This document shows, in pieces, positions 1 through 7,975 of a stretch of 43,719 nt of DNA. Location: positions 1 through 43,719 of the forward strand of contig NZ_LRFC01000010.1 in NCBI RefSeq assembly GCF_001619875.1, in the 5' to 3' direction. The notes under the pieces were generated by a model that worked only from the letters and a program-made list of their open reading frames with translations, searched no databases and was not told the DNA's origin. The DNA comes from Fictibacillus phosphorivorans (GTDB taxonomy: Bacteria; Bacillota; Bacilli; Bacillales; Fictibacillaceae). A program made the translations under genes and the position numbers. Numbering within the stretch: position 1 is the first letter of the stretch; each line of letters opens with the position of its first letter.

Positions 1-54
1 TCTCACCTGCCCGCCTGTCCTAGCCGAGAGTCTCGCCTCTTGGGCTCCAATCAC
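1..54 (-). repeat. Intergenic repeat R1, partial copy
   Basis: The reverse complement reads GATTGGAGC, then GGCGAGACTC, then GGACAGG and CAGGTGAGA. These are the same blocks in the same order as in the three plus-strand copies elsewhere in the window. The copy is cut off by the window edge. Confidence 0.75.
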
Positions 55-285
55 TAACCAAAGATGTTTTTATTAAGACTCTTTATCGCAAGCTATGTAG
101 TAACGGTAAGTGGTTATTTGGGATTACAGAATATCTGCTAAACTGAGGTCCGTCTCACGCATAGTGTGCAAGAAGCATCTTTGCTAATTTCCAAGGGAAC
201 ATCCTCTTTGTTTGCTTCCTTTTTAGAAGCTTGTAAGGTTGAGTCTAGTGTTGCTTTTGATTCTTTTTTATTCTCATCATTTGCG

Positions 286-435
286 AGTTGATTGGATCGT
301 AAGGTTGCGAGACTCCTACAGGACGAGCGGTCAGGTGGAGGCTCCTAATGTGCAAGGTGCAAGGAGGCTCACCGTTCGCCTCTGCGGAAATCAACTGCTA
401 ACAAGAGCACCAATGTATAAACGAAAACAGTTTTT
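286..435 (+). repeat. Intergenic repeat R1, internally shortened copy, with 3' tail box
   Basis: The copy starts with AGTTGATTGGA and ends near 396 with GCGGAAATCAACT, giving an approximately 8-bp terminal inverted repeat. Inside it has GAGACTCCTACAGGACGAGC and AGGAGGCTCACCG. It lacks the CCCCG...AAAGCGAGC block seen in the copies at 20519 and 32989. The short tail box (here AAACGAAAACAGTTTTT) follows at about 403-435. Confidence 0.8.
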
Positions 436-490
436 CTAAAAAGATGCTGTTCCTCTTTTAAAAACAACAAAACCACCAAAACCATTTTAC

Positions 491-519
491 TCATATCTCT
501 TCCGGACAAGTCATAGGAT
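491..519 (+). promoter_or_regulatory. Sigma-E-like promoter of spoIVFA-spoIVFB
   Basis: TCATATC (491-497) and CATAGGAT (512-519) are separated by 14 nt. This fits the mother-cell sigma-E pattern (-35 close to TCATATT, -10 CATAnnnT). The B. subtilis spoIVF operon is known to be sigma-E dependent. The safA upstream region carries a motif pair with identical spacing. Confidence 0.7.
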
Positions 520-550
520 GTACATATATGATAAAAATGGAGGCACGGTT

Positions 551-1279
551 ATGAAAAATAGAGCAGATGAAATCCGAAAAAAGTACGGGAATATTTCTAA
601 GAACGGCAGTTCAAAAGAAAATGGTCCAGGAATGATTTCCAGGGAAGAACAAGAGAAATCTCATCCTCTATTTAACCGTCACGCCATGCTGATGCAGATC
701 ATGTTTTCCATCATCTTATTTTTAATAGTAGGGATTATCTTTAAAAATTCTGGAGAACACACGGCTAAAGCACAAAACTTTATCAAACATGTTTATCAAG
801 ATGAATTTCAGTTTGCAGCTGCGAAAGATTGGTATGAAGATAAATTCGGAAAGCCATTAGCATTATTGCCTAAAGACAAACTGCAAAAGGAACAAAAAAC
901 TGAAGAAGTGAGTGAAGTATTTGCGGTTCCTGCTAATGGAAAAGTATTTGAGACATTTAGTACGAATGGCAAAGGAATCGTCATCGAAACAGGAAAAGAA
1001 GAAGATGTTGAAACAGCAAAAGATGGCTATGTTGTATTTGCTGGAAAAAAGGATGACCTTGGGCTTACCGTTATCATTCAGCACTCGGATGAGCAAGAAT
1101 CTTGGTATGGAAATCTTAAGGAGATCGATAAGTCTATAAAGCTTTATAATTATGTAGACAGTGGTACACGCCTCGGTAAAGTTTCAGAAAACGAGGACGG
1201 GAAATCAGGAAAATTTTATTTTGCGATTAAAAAAGACAAGAGTTTTATTGATCCGAGCAAGGTGATTGATATTGATTAA
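551..1279 (+). CDS. spoIVFA: Stage IV sporulation protein FA (SpoIVFA)
   Basis: SpoIVFA anchors and inhibits the intramembrane protease SpoIVFB in the outer forespore membrane, so that pro-sigma-K is cleaved only after a forespore signal. The start is placed at ATG 551, just after the ribosome binding site TGGAGG at 538-543. An in-frame ATG at 518 lacks one. The 242-residue product has a charged N terminus, one membrane segment (about residues 57-74, IMFSIILFLIVGIIF) and a C-terminal domain resembling an M23 peptidase. The M23 HxH motif position reads FYFAI, so zinc ligands are missing and the domain is probably non-catalytic, as in the family. The gene overlaps spoIVFB by 8 nt. Confidence 0.9.
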   Translation: MKNRADEIRKKYGNISKNGSSKENGPGMISREEQEKSHPLFNRHAMLMQIMFSIILFLIVGIIFKNSGEHTAKAQNFIKHVYQDEFQFAAAKDWYEDKFGKPLALLPKDKLQKEQKTEEVSEVFAVPANGKVFETFSTNGKGIVIETGKEEDVETAKDGYVVFAGKKDDLGLTVIIQHSDEQESWYGNLKEIDKSIKLYNYVDSGTRLGKVSENEDGKSGKFYFAIKKDKSFIDPSKVIDID

Positions 1280-2123
1280 ATTAATAATGGAATTTATACG
1301 GAAAATAAAGATTAATCCCTTCTTTTGGATTGTTATCTTTGGAGCCGTGTATACGGGACACTTCAGGGAAATTATCATCTGGTTTTTCGTTGTTCTTATT
1401 CATGAGATGGGTCACTATGCTGGGGCCCATCTTTTTAAATGGAGAATTTCAAGAATTGATCTTCTTCCTTTTGGAGGGGCAGCTGTTGTGGAAGAGCACG
1501 GTACAAGACCTTTTCACGAAGAAATATGGGTGGCCGTTCTTGGTCCTTTGCAGCATGTTTGGTTAATCGGCGTAGCATATTCTTTAAGGCAAGGAGAGAT
1601 TATTTCTGCTGATGACTTTTATTGGTTCTTTCTTTTAAACGGAACATTGTTCATTTTTAATCTACTGCCAATATGGCCATTGGATGGAGGAAAAGTGGCC
1701 TTTGCCCTTTTCACGAAATGGATTCCTTTTAAAGAAGCACAACGCATGTTTTTATTAGTATCTGGAGGCTTATTGATCATCGGGAGCGCTTGGCAGTTAT
1801 CTATACAGCCAACACATTTAAATTTATGGGTGATATGCTTATTCTTAGGATTAGCTCATGTCCTCGAATGGAGAAGCAGACATTATGTTTTTATGCGATT
1901 CTTATTAAGCAGGGTGCAGCAAACTTCAACAAGCACCACACGAACGATCATTGTTCCGCCTACATGGTCTCTTTCAAAAGTTACACATCATCTTATGAAA
2001 GGGGTTACACATCATATCGTCATAAAGAATCTCAAACCCATTAAGATAAAAGAAGCAGAGCTCTTAGAAGCTTATTTTCATAAACATCCTCCTGAATGTG
2101 CAATTGGAAAAGTTTTTCGTTAA
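1272..2123 (+). CDS. spoIVFB: Site-2 intramembrane metalloprotease SpoIVFB
   Basis: SpoIVFB cleaves pro-sigma-K in the mother cell. The zinc motif HEMGH lies at residues 44-48, and the third ligand Asp138 lies in the motif LLPIWPLDGGK. These fall one residue from the positions known in B. subtilis (His43, His47, Asp137). Several hydrophobic segments and a C-terminal CBS-like part follow. TTG 1272 is preferred because AAGGTG at 1259-1264 sits 7 nt upstream. TTG 1266 and ATG 1287 are alternatives without well-placed ribosome binding sites. The 8-nt overlap with spoIVFA suggests translational coupling, fitting 1:1 complex formation. Confidence 0.92.
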   Translation: MIKLIMEFIRKIKINPFFWIVIFGAVYTGHFREIIIWFFVVLIHEMGHYAGAHLFKWRISRIDLLPFGGAAVVEEHGTRPFHEEIWVAVLGPLQHVWLIGVAYSLRQGEIISADDFYWFFLLNGTLFIFNLLPIWPLDGGKVAFALFTKWIPFKEAQRMFLLVSGGLLIIGSAWQLSIQPTHLNLWVICLFLGLAHVLEWRSRHYVFMRFLLSRVQQTSTSTTRTIIVPPTWSLSKVTHHLMKGVTHHIVIKNLKPIKIKEAELLEAYFHKHPPECAIGKVFR

Positions 2124-2165
2124 AATAATAGGAAGATGCAAAAACAGGGAGATGTGAGTTAAAAG

Positions 2166-3638
2166 ATGCAGCGAGTGGTAATTAATGCAACAGGAATGGA
2201 AAAACGTACTGCACTTCTAGATCACGACAAACTTATAGAGTGTGCGATCCATAGGCCGACTGAAAAGCCGTTAACAGGTAACATATATAAAGGTAAAGTT
2301 CAAAAAGTATTGCCAGGCATGCAGGCGGTGTTTGTAGACATTGGAACAAACAAGAATGGTTTTCTCCATAAAGATGACCTTCCTGCTTACCAACAGCTAT
2401 CGGATGATGATAAGAAAAAGACATCTATATCAAATCTGATAAGAGAAGGAGAGTCCATCCTTGTCCAAGTATCAAAAGAAGAGACTGGTGATAAAGGAGC
2501 AAAGTTAACAGCTCTTATCTCTTTTACCGGTCACCTTCTTGTATATTTCCCGTTCACCCCACACGTTGGAATATCAAAAAAAATAAAAGAATCTAAGCGA
2601 AATGCACTTCAAACATGGGGTAGTTCAATGTTATCAGATGCGGAAGGGTTAATCATTCGAACAGAATGTGAGGACTTTCCTGAGCAGGAGATGAATCGTG
2701 AGCTTGCAAGCTTAAGGAGACAATTTAAAGAGGCTGAAATAAAGTCAGCAGGTAAAAAAGCCCCTGCTTCAATTGTTCAGCCTCCTTTTTTCTATCCTAT
2801 ATTAGAAAGATGGTTAAACACAAAAGTAGAAGAGATCGTTGTGGATGATTATGATACGTATAACCATGTGAAAGAATATGCCGCTTCTTATCGTAATCCT
2901 TATTCTGTAAAGTTGTACAATAAAAAAGAACCTCTTTTTCGCAAGTTTGGAATTGAAGTAGATATTGAAAAAACACTTTCTCCGCTTGTTTGGTTAAAAA
3001 ATGGATCTTCTCTGTACTTTAATGTGACTGAAGCATTAACGGCAATTGATGTGAATACGGGAAAATTCACAGGAAAAAAAGACCGTTCTAAAACAGTTGT
3101 TGAGACGAACTTAATCGCTTCTAAAGAAATAATGAAACAGCTCCGCCTGCGCAATATAGCTGGGATGATTGTGATCGATTTTATTACCATGCAATCGAAT
3201 GAAGACAAAGAGCAAATTATGAAAGCAATGCGTGAGGAAGTAAGAAACGATTCCTCTACAATGGTGTTGCATGGCTTCACAAAAATGGGATTGTTTGAAA
3301 TGACTCGAAAAAAAGAACGTCCATCATTGCTCGAAACACTCGCGGAAAAGCAAAGCCATCTTATGGATGGTTATATACTCCGTGCAGAAACACTGTATTA
3401 TAAGATGGAGCGGTTAGTTCAGGAATATGCTTTTGAAGATGCTGAAGCGCTATGGATGGAAGTACCTCATCACTTTTCAGAATGGCTGAAAAAAAATCCA
3501 GACAAACAGAAAGCGATTGAGGAACAAACAGGACTCATTTTGTTTATTTCGGCAGGTGCTTCAAACCGTGAAATGATCGTGAGGCAATCAGGAAAAGAAT
3601 ATGAAGTGAAAAGCAGAGTGTTAAAAGATTCAGATTGA
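2166..3638 (+). CDS. rng: Ribonuclease E/G family protein, Zn-link cysteines absent
   Basis: This is a single-strand-specific endoribonuclease family acting in rRNA maturation and mRNA decay. It is absent from B. subtilis but present in some other Firmicutes. The N-terminal S1 domain (about residues 35-120) starts with GNIYKGKVQKVLPGMQAVFVD. The two catalytic aspartates are visible at 295 (AIDVNTGK) and 338 (VIDFI), spaced 43 residues apart as in E. coli RNase E. The conserved CPxCxG zinc-link expected near residue 396 is missing; the local sequence is LAEKQSHLMDG, and the whole protein has no CxxC. Catalysis may be intact while oligomerisation through zinc would not be. A terminator follows directly. 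Confidence 0.88.
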   Translation: MQRVVINATGMEKRTALLDHDKLIECAIHRPTEKPLTGNIYKGKVQKVLPGMQAVFVDIGTNKNGFLHKDDLPAYQQLSDDDKKKTSISNLIREGESILVQVSKEETGDKGAKLTALISFTGHLLVYFPFTPHVGISKKIKESKRNALQTWGSSMLSDAEGLIIRTECEDFPEQEMNRELASLRRQFKEAEIKSAGKKAPASIVQPPFFYPILERWLNTKVEEIVVDDYDTYNHVKEYAASYRNPYSVKLYNKKEPLFRKFGIEVDIEKTLSPLVWLKNGSSLYFNVTEALTAIDVNTGKFTGKKDRSKTVVETNLIASKEIMKQLRLRNIAGMIVIDFITMQSNEDKEQIMKAMREEVRNDSSTMVLHGFTKMGLFEMTRKKERPSLLETLAEKQSHLMDGYILRAETLYYKMERLVQEYAFEDAEALWMEVPHHFSEWLKKNPDKQKAIEEQTGLILFISAGASNREMIVRQSGKEYEVKSRVLKDSD

Positions 3639-3643
3639 CACAA

Positions 3644-3669
3644 GGGTGCCAAACATGGTATCCTTTTTT
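3644..3669 (+). terminator. Terminator after rng
   Basis: GGGTGCC pairs with GGTATCC (two G-U pairs) around a 6-nt loop and is followed by six T. It separates rng from the L21 leader. Confidence 0.75.
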
Positions 3670-3768
3670 CGTTAGTGTTTGGAGCACCCGCTCCAACCGC
3701 ACAGACTAGGTTTTAAGTATTTTAAATACGCCTAGGATGGCGAGTCTGAGTATAAGAGGAGGTGCACG
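3670..3768 (+). ncRNA. Ribosomal protein L21 leader
   Basis: The region upstream of rplU folds into a nested structure: GGAGC/GCTCC, AGACT (about 3702) with AGTCT (about 3742), and an inner CTAGG/CCTAGG arm. Position and shape match the autoregulatory L21 leader family known in bacilli, in which the ribosomal protein represses its own operon. I could not run a covariance model. Confidence 0.75.
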
Positions 3769-3771
3769 TTG

Positions 3772-4080
3772 ATGTACGCAATTATTCAAACTGGTGGTAA
3801 GCAAGTTCGAGTTGAAGAAGGTCAAGCAATCTATGTTGAAAAACTAGATGTTGAAGCTGGTGAAACAGTAACTTTCGAAGATGTATTGATGGTCGGTGGC
3901 GACAGCTTTAAAGTAGGAGCTCCTTTAGTTGAAGGTGCTACAGTTACGGCAAAAGTTGAAAAGCATGGCCGTGGCGAAAAAATCGTTGTCTACAAGTTTA
4001 AGGCGAAGAAAAACTATCGTCGTAAGCAAGGACACCGTCAACCATACACAAAAGTTGTGATTGACAAGATTAACGGGTAA
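3772..4080 (+). CDS. rplU: 50S ribosomal protein L21 (bL21)
   Basis: This 102-residue 50S subunit protein starts [17 protein letters not shown] and ends in the basic [15 protein letters not shown] segment typical of bL21. ATG 3772 is chosen because GAGGAGGTG lies 8 nt upstream; an adjacent TTG at 3769 is possible. It is the first gene of the rplU-prp-rpmA operon. Confidence 0.97.
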   Translation: MYAIIQTGGKQVRVEEGQAIYVEKLDVEAGETVTFEDVLMVGGDSFKVGAPLVEGATVTAKVEKHGRGEKIVVYKFKAKKNYRRKQGHRQPYTKVVIDKING

Positions 4081-4085
4081 TTTCC

Positions 4086-4439
4086 ATGATTAAAGTTTCT
4101 ATATACAGAAACCGCAATCAAAACATACTTTCGTTTACGATGGATGGACATGCAGACTTTGCTCCACACGGCCAAGATCTGGTGTGTGCAGCTGCAACAG
4201 CCGTGTCGTTCGGTACAATTAATGCTATAGAAAAGCTTTGCGGCTTTGAGCCGGAAGTGACCACTCATGAAGATGGTGGATTTCTAAAGTGTAAAGTACC
4301 GGATAATCTTGATGATTCTACCTATCAAAAAACGCAATGGCTTTTGGAAGGCATGATTGTATCTCTTGCTTCGATTGAAGAAGGATACAGCGAGTATATA
4401 AAATTGACTGAACATGAAGGAGGTGCAACGAATGCTTAA
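4086..4439 (+). CDS. prp: Ribosomal-processing cysteine protease Prp
   Basis: Prp removes the N-terminal extension of ribosomal protein L27 in Firmicutes. Catalytic residues His22 (in [11 protein letters not shown]) and Cys34 (in [10 protein letters not shown]) are present at the exact positions known for the Staphylococcus aureus enzyme. The gene lies between rplU and its substrate gene rpmA and overlaps rpmA by 8 nt. It is the homologue of B. subtilis ysxB. Length is 117 residues, normal for the family. Confidence 0.95.
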   Translation: MIKVSIYRNRNQNILSFTMDGHADFAPHGQDLVCAAATAVSFGTINAIEKLCGFEPEVTTHEDGGFLKCKVPDNLDDSTYQKTQWLLEGMIVSLASIEEGYSEYIKLTEHEGGATNA

Positions 4440-4722
4440 ATTAAACCTTCAATACTTTGCCTCTAAAAAAGGGGTAGGTAGCACAAAGAATGGTCGTGAC
4501 TCACAGTCTAAGCGTCTAGGCGCTAAGCGTGCTGACGGACAATTCGTTTCTGGTGGTTCAATTCTTTACCGTCAACGTGGTACTAAGATCTATCCTGGTA
4601 CAAACGTAGGTAAAGGCGGAGATGACACACTATTTGCTAAGGTAGACGGAGTTGTTCGTTTCGAACGTTATGGCCGTGACCGCAAAAAGGTAAGTGTTTA
4701 CCCAATCGCGCAAGAAGCGTAA
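4432..4722 (+). CDS. rpmA: 50S ribosomal protein L27 (bL27) with cleavable N-terminal extension
   Basis: The 96-residue product begins [18 protein letters not shown]. The extension MLKLNLQYF before ASKKG is the Firmicute prepeptide removed by Prp; cleavage after Phe9 exposes the mature N terminus that reaches the peptidyl transferase centre. ATG 4432 follows GAAGGAGGTG. A longer in-frame start at 4414 would lie inside prp and lacks support. Confidence 0.97.
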   Translation: MLKLNLQYFASKKGVGSTKNGRDSQSKRLGAKRADGQFVSGGSILYRQRGTKIYPGTNVGKGGDDTLFAKVDGVVRFERYGRDRKKVSVYPIAQEA

Positions 4723-4732
4723 GAGGGAGATG

Positions 4733-4763
4733 AAAACTCTAACCAGATTGGTTAGAGTTTTTT
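4733..4763 (+). terminator. Terminator after rpmA
   Basis: A perfect 12-bp stem (AAAACTCTAACC / GGTTAGAGTTTT) with a 5-nt loop runs into T residues and ends the rplU-prp-rpmA operon. Confidence 0.9.
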
Positions 4764-4848
4764 CTTTGCTTTTGTTGAATTAAGTACTGCGCTAAATTTG
4801 TTGGTGTAAGGTATAGCCATATTAAAAGGAAAGGCTAGGAGTGCGATA

Positions 4849-5385
4849 ATGTCAAACAAATGGACAACTGTCGATCTTTTGCGCCACGCCAGGCATGACT
4901 GGCTAAACCAGCTACAGCTTATTAAAGCAAACCTATCACTTGACCGCACAGAGCGGGCAAAAGAGATTATGAATGAAGTTATTGAACTATCCCGGGAAGA
5001 ATCAAGAATCTCTAACCTGAAAACCCCGAATTTATCGGAGTACTTATTAACATATAATTGGTTGAAACATCCGGTCAAATTGTATGGAAAAGTAAATGGG
5101 GAAAGCGGGGATTTCAGCTTATTTGAAGACGAATTGTTACATACAACAAAAGAAGTGTGCGATGTGTTGAACAATTCTATTTCGGGTTATGATGAATACT
5201 CACTTACTGTTACATTTCATCCTGCAGCTCTTCGGGTTTCTTACGCCTTTCAAGGGGCATTGGCAGACGAAGAGAGTACGTTTGAAAACATGAAGAATAT
5301 TTTTTCAACACATAAAAGCACGTTACTCATCGAAAGCTATAACCAGGAAAATAAGTGTTATTTTGAAATTCAGTTAACTTCTTAA
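4849..5385 (+). CDS. spo0B: Sporulation initiation phosphotransferase Spo0B
   Basis: Spo0B relays phosphate from Spo0F to Spo0A in the sporulation phosphorelay. The phosphoacceptor His16 sits in LLRHARHDWLNQLQLIKANL, matching the HSRHDWMNKLQLIKGNL motif of B. subtilis Spo0B. The N-terminal helical hairpin mediates dimerisation and the C-terminal half resembles a degenerate histidine kinase ATPase domain. The 178-residue product is slightly shorter than in B. subtilis at the N terminus. The spo0B-obg pairing is conserved across bacilli. Confidence 0.92.
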   Translation: MSNKWTTVDLLRHARHDWLNQLQLIKANLSLDRTERAKEIMNEVIELSREESRISNLKTPNLSEYLLTYNWLKHPVKLYGKVNGESGDFSLFEDELLHTTKEVCDVLNNSISGYDEYSLTVTFHPAALRVSYAFQGALADEESTFENMKNIFSTHKSTLLIESYNQENKCYFEIQLTS

Positions 5386-5404
5386 AAGGAAGGAGGAGAA
5401 TTAA

Positions 5405-6691
5405 ATGTTTGTCGATCAGGTCAAAATTTATTTAAAAGCAGGTGACGGCGGAAACGGAATGGTGGCATTCCGCCGTGAAAAATATGTTCCAGATGGTGGT
5501 CCTGCTGGTGGTGATGGAGGAAAAGGAGCTAACGTGATCTTCGAAGTAGAAGAAGGATTGCGAACGCTGATGGATTTTCGCTACAACCGTCACTTTAAAG
5601 CTCCACGGGGCGAACACGGTATGTCTAAGGGCATGCATGGAAAAAAAGCGAATGATATGATCGTTAAAGTTCCTCCTGGGACTGTTGTGACAGATGCGAA
5701 TACAGGTGAAACGATTGCTGACCTTGTTCATCATCAGCAGCAAGCCATTATTGCGAAAGGCGGTCGGGGAGGACGCGGAAACACTCGTTTCGCAACTCCT
5801 GCGAACCCCGCTCCTGAAATCGCGGAAAATGGTGAGCCAGGTGAAGAACGTGAAGTTACACTTGAATTAAAAGTGTTAGCGGATGTTGGCTTAGTTGGTT
5901 TCCCTAGTGTAGGAAAATCAACGTTCTTATCGATCGTATCAGCAGCTAAGCCGAAAATTGCTGAATATCATTTTACAACAATTACTCCGAACTTAGGAGT
6001 AGTTGCAGTAGAAGATGGCCGAAGCTTTGTTATGGCTGACTTGCCTGGATTGATTGAAGGGGCTCATGAAGGTGTTGGACTAGGACACCAGTTCTTAAGA
6101 CATATCGAAAGAACGCGTGTAATTCTTCACGTTATTGATATGTCAGGTATGGAAGGCCGAGATCCTTACGATGATTTTGTGAAAATCAATGAAGAGCTTA
6201 ATCAGTACAACATGCGATTGATGGAACGTCCGCAAATTGTTCTTGCTAACAAGATGGACATTCCGGGTGCAGAAGAAAACCTTGAAGCGTTCAAAGAAAA
6301 AGTTGGTGAAGAAGTTCAAGTATTCCCAATATCAGCGATTTCCCGACAAGGAATTCGTGAAGTATTGTTTACGACAGCTGATATTCTAGAAGTGACGCCT
6401 GAATTCCCGCTAATACATGATGATGGTGTGGAGCAGCAAAGGGTTCTTTATAAGCACGAAAAAGAGGAAGCAGGTTTCTATATTACTCGTGACCCTGCAG
6501 GAACATTTGTTATTAATGGTCCAAAGATTGAAAAGCTGTTTAAGATGACAGACTTTTCTCGTGAAGAAGCGACGAAACGTTTTGCGCGTCAGATGCGTAC
6601 TCTTGGTGTTGACCAGGCGTTGCGTGATCGTGGAGCAGAGCACGGTGATGTCGTTCGTATCTTGAAATATGAATTCGAATTTATCGATTAA
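5405..6691 (+). CDS. obgE: GTPase Obg (ObgE/CgtA)
   Basis: Obg is an essential GTPase associated with 50S assembly and the stress and sporulation response. Domains in order are the glycine-rich Obg fold (residues 1 to about 157, with [10 protein letters not shown] and GGRGGRGN), the G domain with GFPSVGKS (G1), DLPGLIEGA (G3) and NKMD (G4), and the C-terminal OCT domain typical of bacilli. The strong ribosome binding site AAGGAAGGAGGAG fixes the start. Length of 428 residues is standard. Confidence 0.97.
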   Translation: MFVDQVKIYLKAGDGGNGMVAFRREKYVPDGGPAGGDGGKGANVIFEVEEGLRTLMDFRYNRHFKAPRGEHGMSKGMHGKKANDMIVKVPPGTVVTDANTGETIADLVHHQQQAIIAKGGRGGRGNTRFATPANPAPEIAENGEPGEEREVTLELKVLADVGLVGFPSVGKSTFLSIVSAAKPKIAEYHFTTITPNLGVVAVEDGRSFVMADLPGLIEGAHEGVGLGHQFLRHIERTRVILHVIDMSGMEGRDPYDDFVKINEELNQYNMRLMERPQIVLANKMDIPGAEENLEAFKEKVGEEVQVFPISAISRQGIREVLFTTADILEVTPEFPLIHDDGVEQQRVLYKHEKEEAGFYITRDPAGTFVINGPKIEKLFKMTDFSREEATKRFARQMRTLGVDQALRDRGAEHGDVVRILKYEFEFID

Positions 6692-6697
6692 TGCAAA

Positions 6698-6724
6698 GGC
6701 AGCCTGTTTTCAGGCTGTCTTTTT
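6698..6724 (+). terminator. Terminator after obgE
   Basis: The stem GGCAGCCTG / CAGGCTGTC with a TTTT loop is followed by a T run. It separates obgE from pheB. Confidence 0.88.
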
Positions 6725-6746
6725 ATGTACAGATGTCCACCTGGGA

Positions 6747-6775
6747 TAGACATTTTCTTATTTTTTATTTATAAT
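6747..6775 (+). promoter_or_regulatory. Sigma-A promoter of pheB
   Basis: TAGACA (6747-6752) and TATAAT (6770-6775) have a 17-nt spacer, between the obgE terminator and the pheB ribosome binding site GGAGGAAAG. Confidence 0.65.
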
Positions 6776-6806
6776 AAGGGGTAGATTAAAGTCGGAGGAA
6801 AGTTAA

Positions 6807-7253
6807 ATGAAAAATGATCAGCAATATTATATGGTTAGAGAAGATGTTCTTTCAGAATCCATGCAAAAAGCTTTGGAAGCTAAATCTCTCTTAGATAGAG
6901 GAAAAGTAAAGACGGTGGCAGAAGCTGCTGAAAAAGTGGGCTTGAGCAGAAGCGCGTTTTACAAATACCGTGATGGAATCTTTCCGTTTCATACAATGGT
7001 AAAAGAGAAAATTATTACGCTTTCTATTCATCTTGAAGACCGATCCGGTGCACTGTCGAGCCTTTTAACAGTAGTTGCCTCTCAAGGATGCAACGTATTG
7101 ACGATCAATCAGACGATTCCTTTACAAGGAAGAGCGCATATAACATTAACGATCGAAACGAACATGCTGCAAGGTGATCTGAAGGATTTGTTAAGTACTC
7201 TTAATAGAATGGAAACTGTTGAAAGAGTAGAAGTAGTAGGAACAGGAGCATAA
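6807..7253 (+). CDS. pheB: ACT domain protein PheB (UPF0735)
   Basis: The 148-residue protein has an N-terminal helix-turn-helix-like segment ([20 protein letters not shown], about residues 37-56) and a C-terminal ACT domain (from about 70, [20 protein letters not shown]). ACT domains usually bind amino acids. In B. subtilis pheB lies beside pheA (prephenate dehydratase); here pheA is not adjacent, and a terminator plus repeat sequence follow. Its exact molecular role is not settled. Confidence 0.88.
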   Translation: MKNDQQYYMVREDVLSESMQKALEAKSLLDRGKVKTVAEAAEKVGLSRSAFYKYRDGIFPFHTMVKEKIITLSIHLEDRSGALSSLLTVVASQGCNVLTINQTIPLQGRAHITLTIETNMLQGDLKDLLSTLNRMETVERVEVVGTGA

Positions 7254-7257
7254 GGTA

Positions 7258-7290
7258 ACCCCCTAGCAAAGTAGGCTAGGGGGTGTTTTT
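7258..7290 (+). terminator. Terminator after pheB
   Basis: A perfect 10-bp GC-rich stem ACCCCCTAGC / GCTAGGGGGT, with a 7-nt loop, is followed by GTTTTT. Confidence 0.92.
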
Positions 7291-7311
7291 ATGGATTAAT
7301 TCATGGGATTT

Positions 7312-7390
7312 GTGCTCGTACAGCGGCTGATAAGCACGGTGGACGAACGCCATCCGAAAAATACGAGCGCCATCCGAGAAATACGAACAG
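7312..7390 (+). repeat. Intergenic repeat R2 (hairpin plus 20-bp tandem units)
   Basis: The block GTGCTCGTACAGCGGCTGA, then GGTGGACGAAC, is an imperfect version of the perfect hairpin at 43643-43677. It is followed by two 20-bp units (GAACGCCATCCGAAAAATAC at 7345 and a variant at 7365) and a partial third. The same arrangement recurs at 43641-43719, again just after a terminator. Confidence 0.8.
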
Positions 7391-7407
7391 TTAAATATAG
7401 ACTTCCA

Positions 7408-7433
7408 AAGCAACAAAGTTTTCGCAAACAGCC
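7408..7433 (+). repeat. Short intergenic box, copy near niaR
   Basis: AGCAACAAAGTTTTCGCAAA followed by CAGCC matches the tail box following the R1 copies (33127-33157) and the solitary copy at 29565-29590. It lies just beyond the end of niaR. Confidence 0.6.
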
Positions 7434-7444
7434 TCTAAAAAACC

Positions 7445-7975
7445 CTACAATAAAAACCCTTTCTCCTCTAACGCATCACAAACTTTATCTAACTTTTCCT
7501 GCGAGTCTGATGAGAGTGTATGCATATGAATACCTTCTGTTAGTTCGCTTAGAAGGGTAGCATTTGTATCTTTAAGACGCTTAATTAAATCCTCTACATC
7601 TTTACGGGTAGACAGTTTAAGTGAAGCTTTTATATCTCCATATACAGGGTGTTCAACGGTTACATCTTCAATGGTTACACCGTAATCGACGATAGTATGA
7701 AGTTCGTCGATTGTTTCTTCTGGCTGATGGTTTGCAGCAATCACGCATGTGAAAGAGTTTTTATTATCAGACTTTACATAAACATAACCTTGTGCCGTTG
7801 CCATGATCGGCTCGCCGCTCGCTTTTAGCAGTGACATGTCCCCAACGATAACTTGTCTGCTGACGTTTGTTTTGGCAGCTAGTAATGAACCACTTAGGGG
7901 CTCTTCGGCTTCTAACAACCACGATATAAGCTGCGACCTTCTTTCATCACCTTTTAATTTATCAAGTTTGCTCAT
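7445..7975 (-). CDS. niaR: Transcriptional repressor of NAD biosynthesis NiaR (YrxA)
   Basis: NiaR represses de novo NAD genes when nicotinate is available. The 176-residue protein has an N-terminal helix-turn-helix (about residues 10-60, with LSGSLLAAKTNVSRQVIVGD) and a C-terminal 3H ligand- and metal-binding domain with His83, His93, His109, His150 and His152. It overlaps nifS by 4 nt (ATGA), so the two are co-transcribed and divergent from nadBCA. This arrangement allows self-repression and control of nadBCA from one shared operator. Confidence 0.93.
   Translation of the reverse strand: MSKLDKLKGDERRSQLISWLLEAEEPLSGSLLAAKTNVSRQVIVGDMSLLKASGEPIMATAQGYVYVKSDNKNSFTCVIAANHQPEETIDELHTIVDYGVTIEDVTVEHPVYGDIKASLKLSTRKDVEDLIKRLKDTNATLLSELTEGIHMHTLSSDSQEKLDKVCDALEEKGFLL

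Larger units (their letters stand above)
1..550. other. Non-coding region upstream of spoIVFA
   Basis: No convincing gene lies here. Positions 1-54 are a truncated minus-strand copy of intergenic repeat R1 and 286-396 are a second copy. Positions 60-285 match nothing I recognise. The only regulatory signal I trust is the sigma-E-like promoter at 491-519. A 66-codon open frame at 239-439 runs through the repeat and is not credible as a gene. Confidence 0.7.

Noticed and set aside
1-435. CRISPR-like alternation of R1 blocks
   Set aside because: The blocks are structured repeats with inverted ends and no regular spacers or cas genes; R2 units are head to tail without spacers.
239-439. 66-codon open frame
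   Set aside because: It is mostly R1 repeat sequence, lacks a ribosome binding site, and has a composition unlike the neighbouring genes.
7303-7560. 85-codon open frame
   Set aside because: It spans the R2 repeat and then runs antisense to niaR, with no ribosome binding site.
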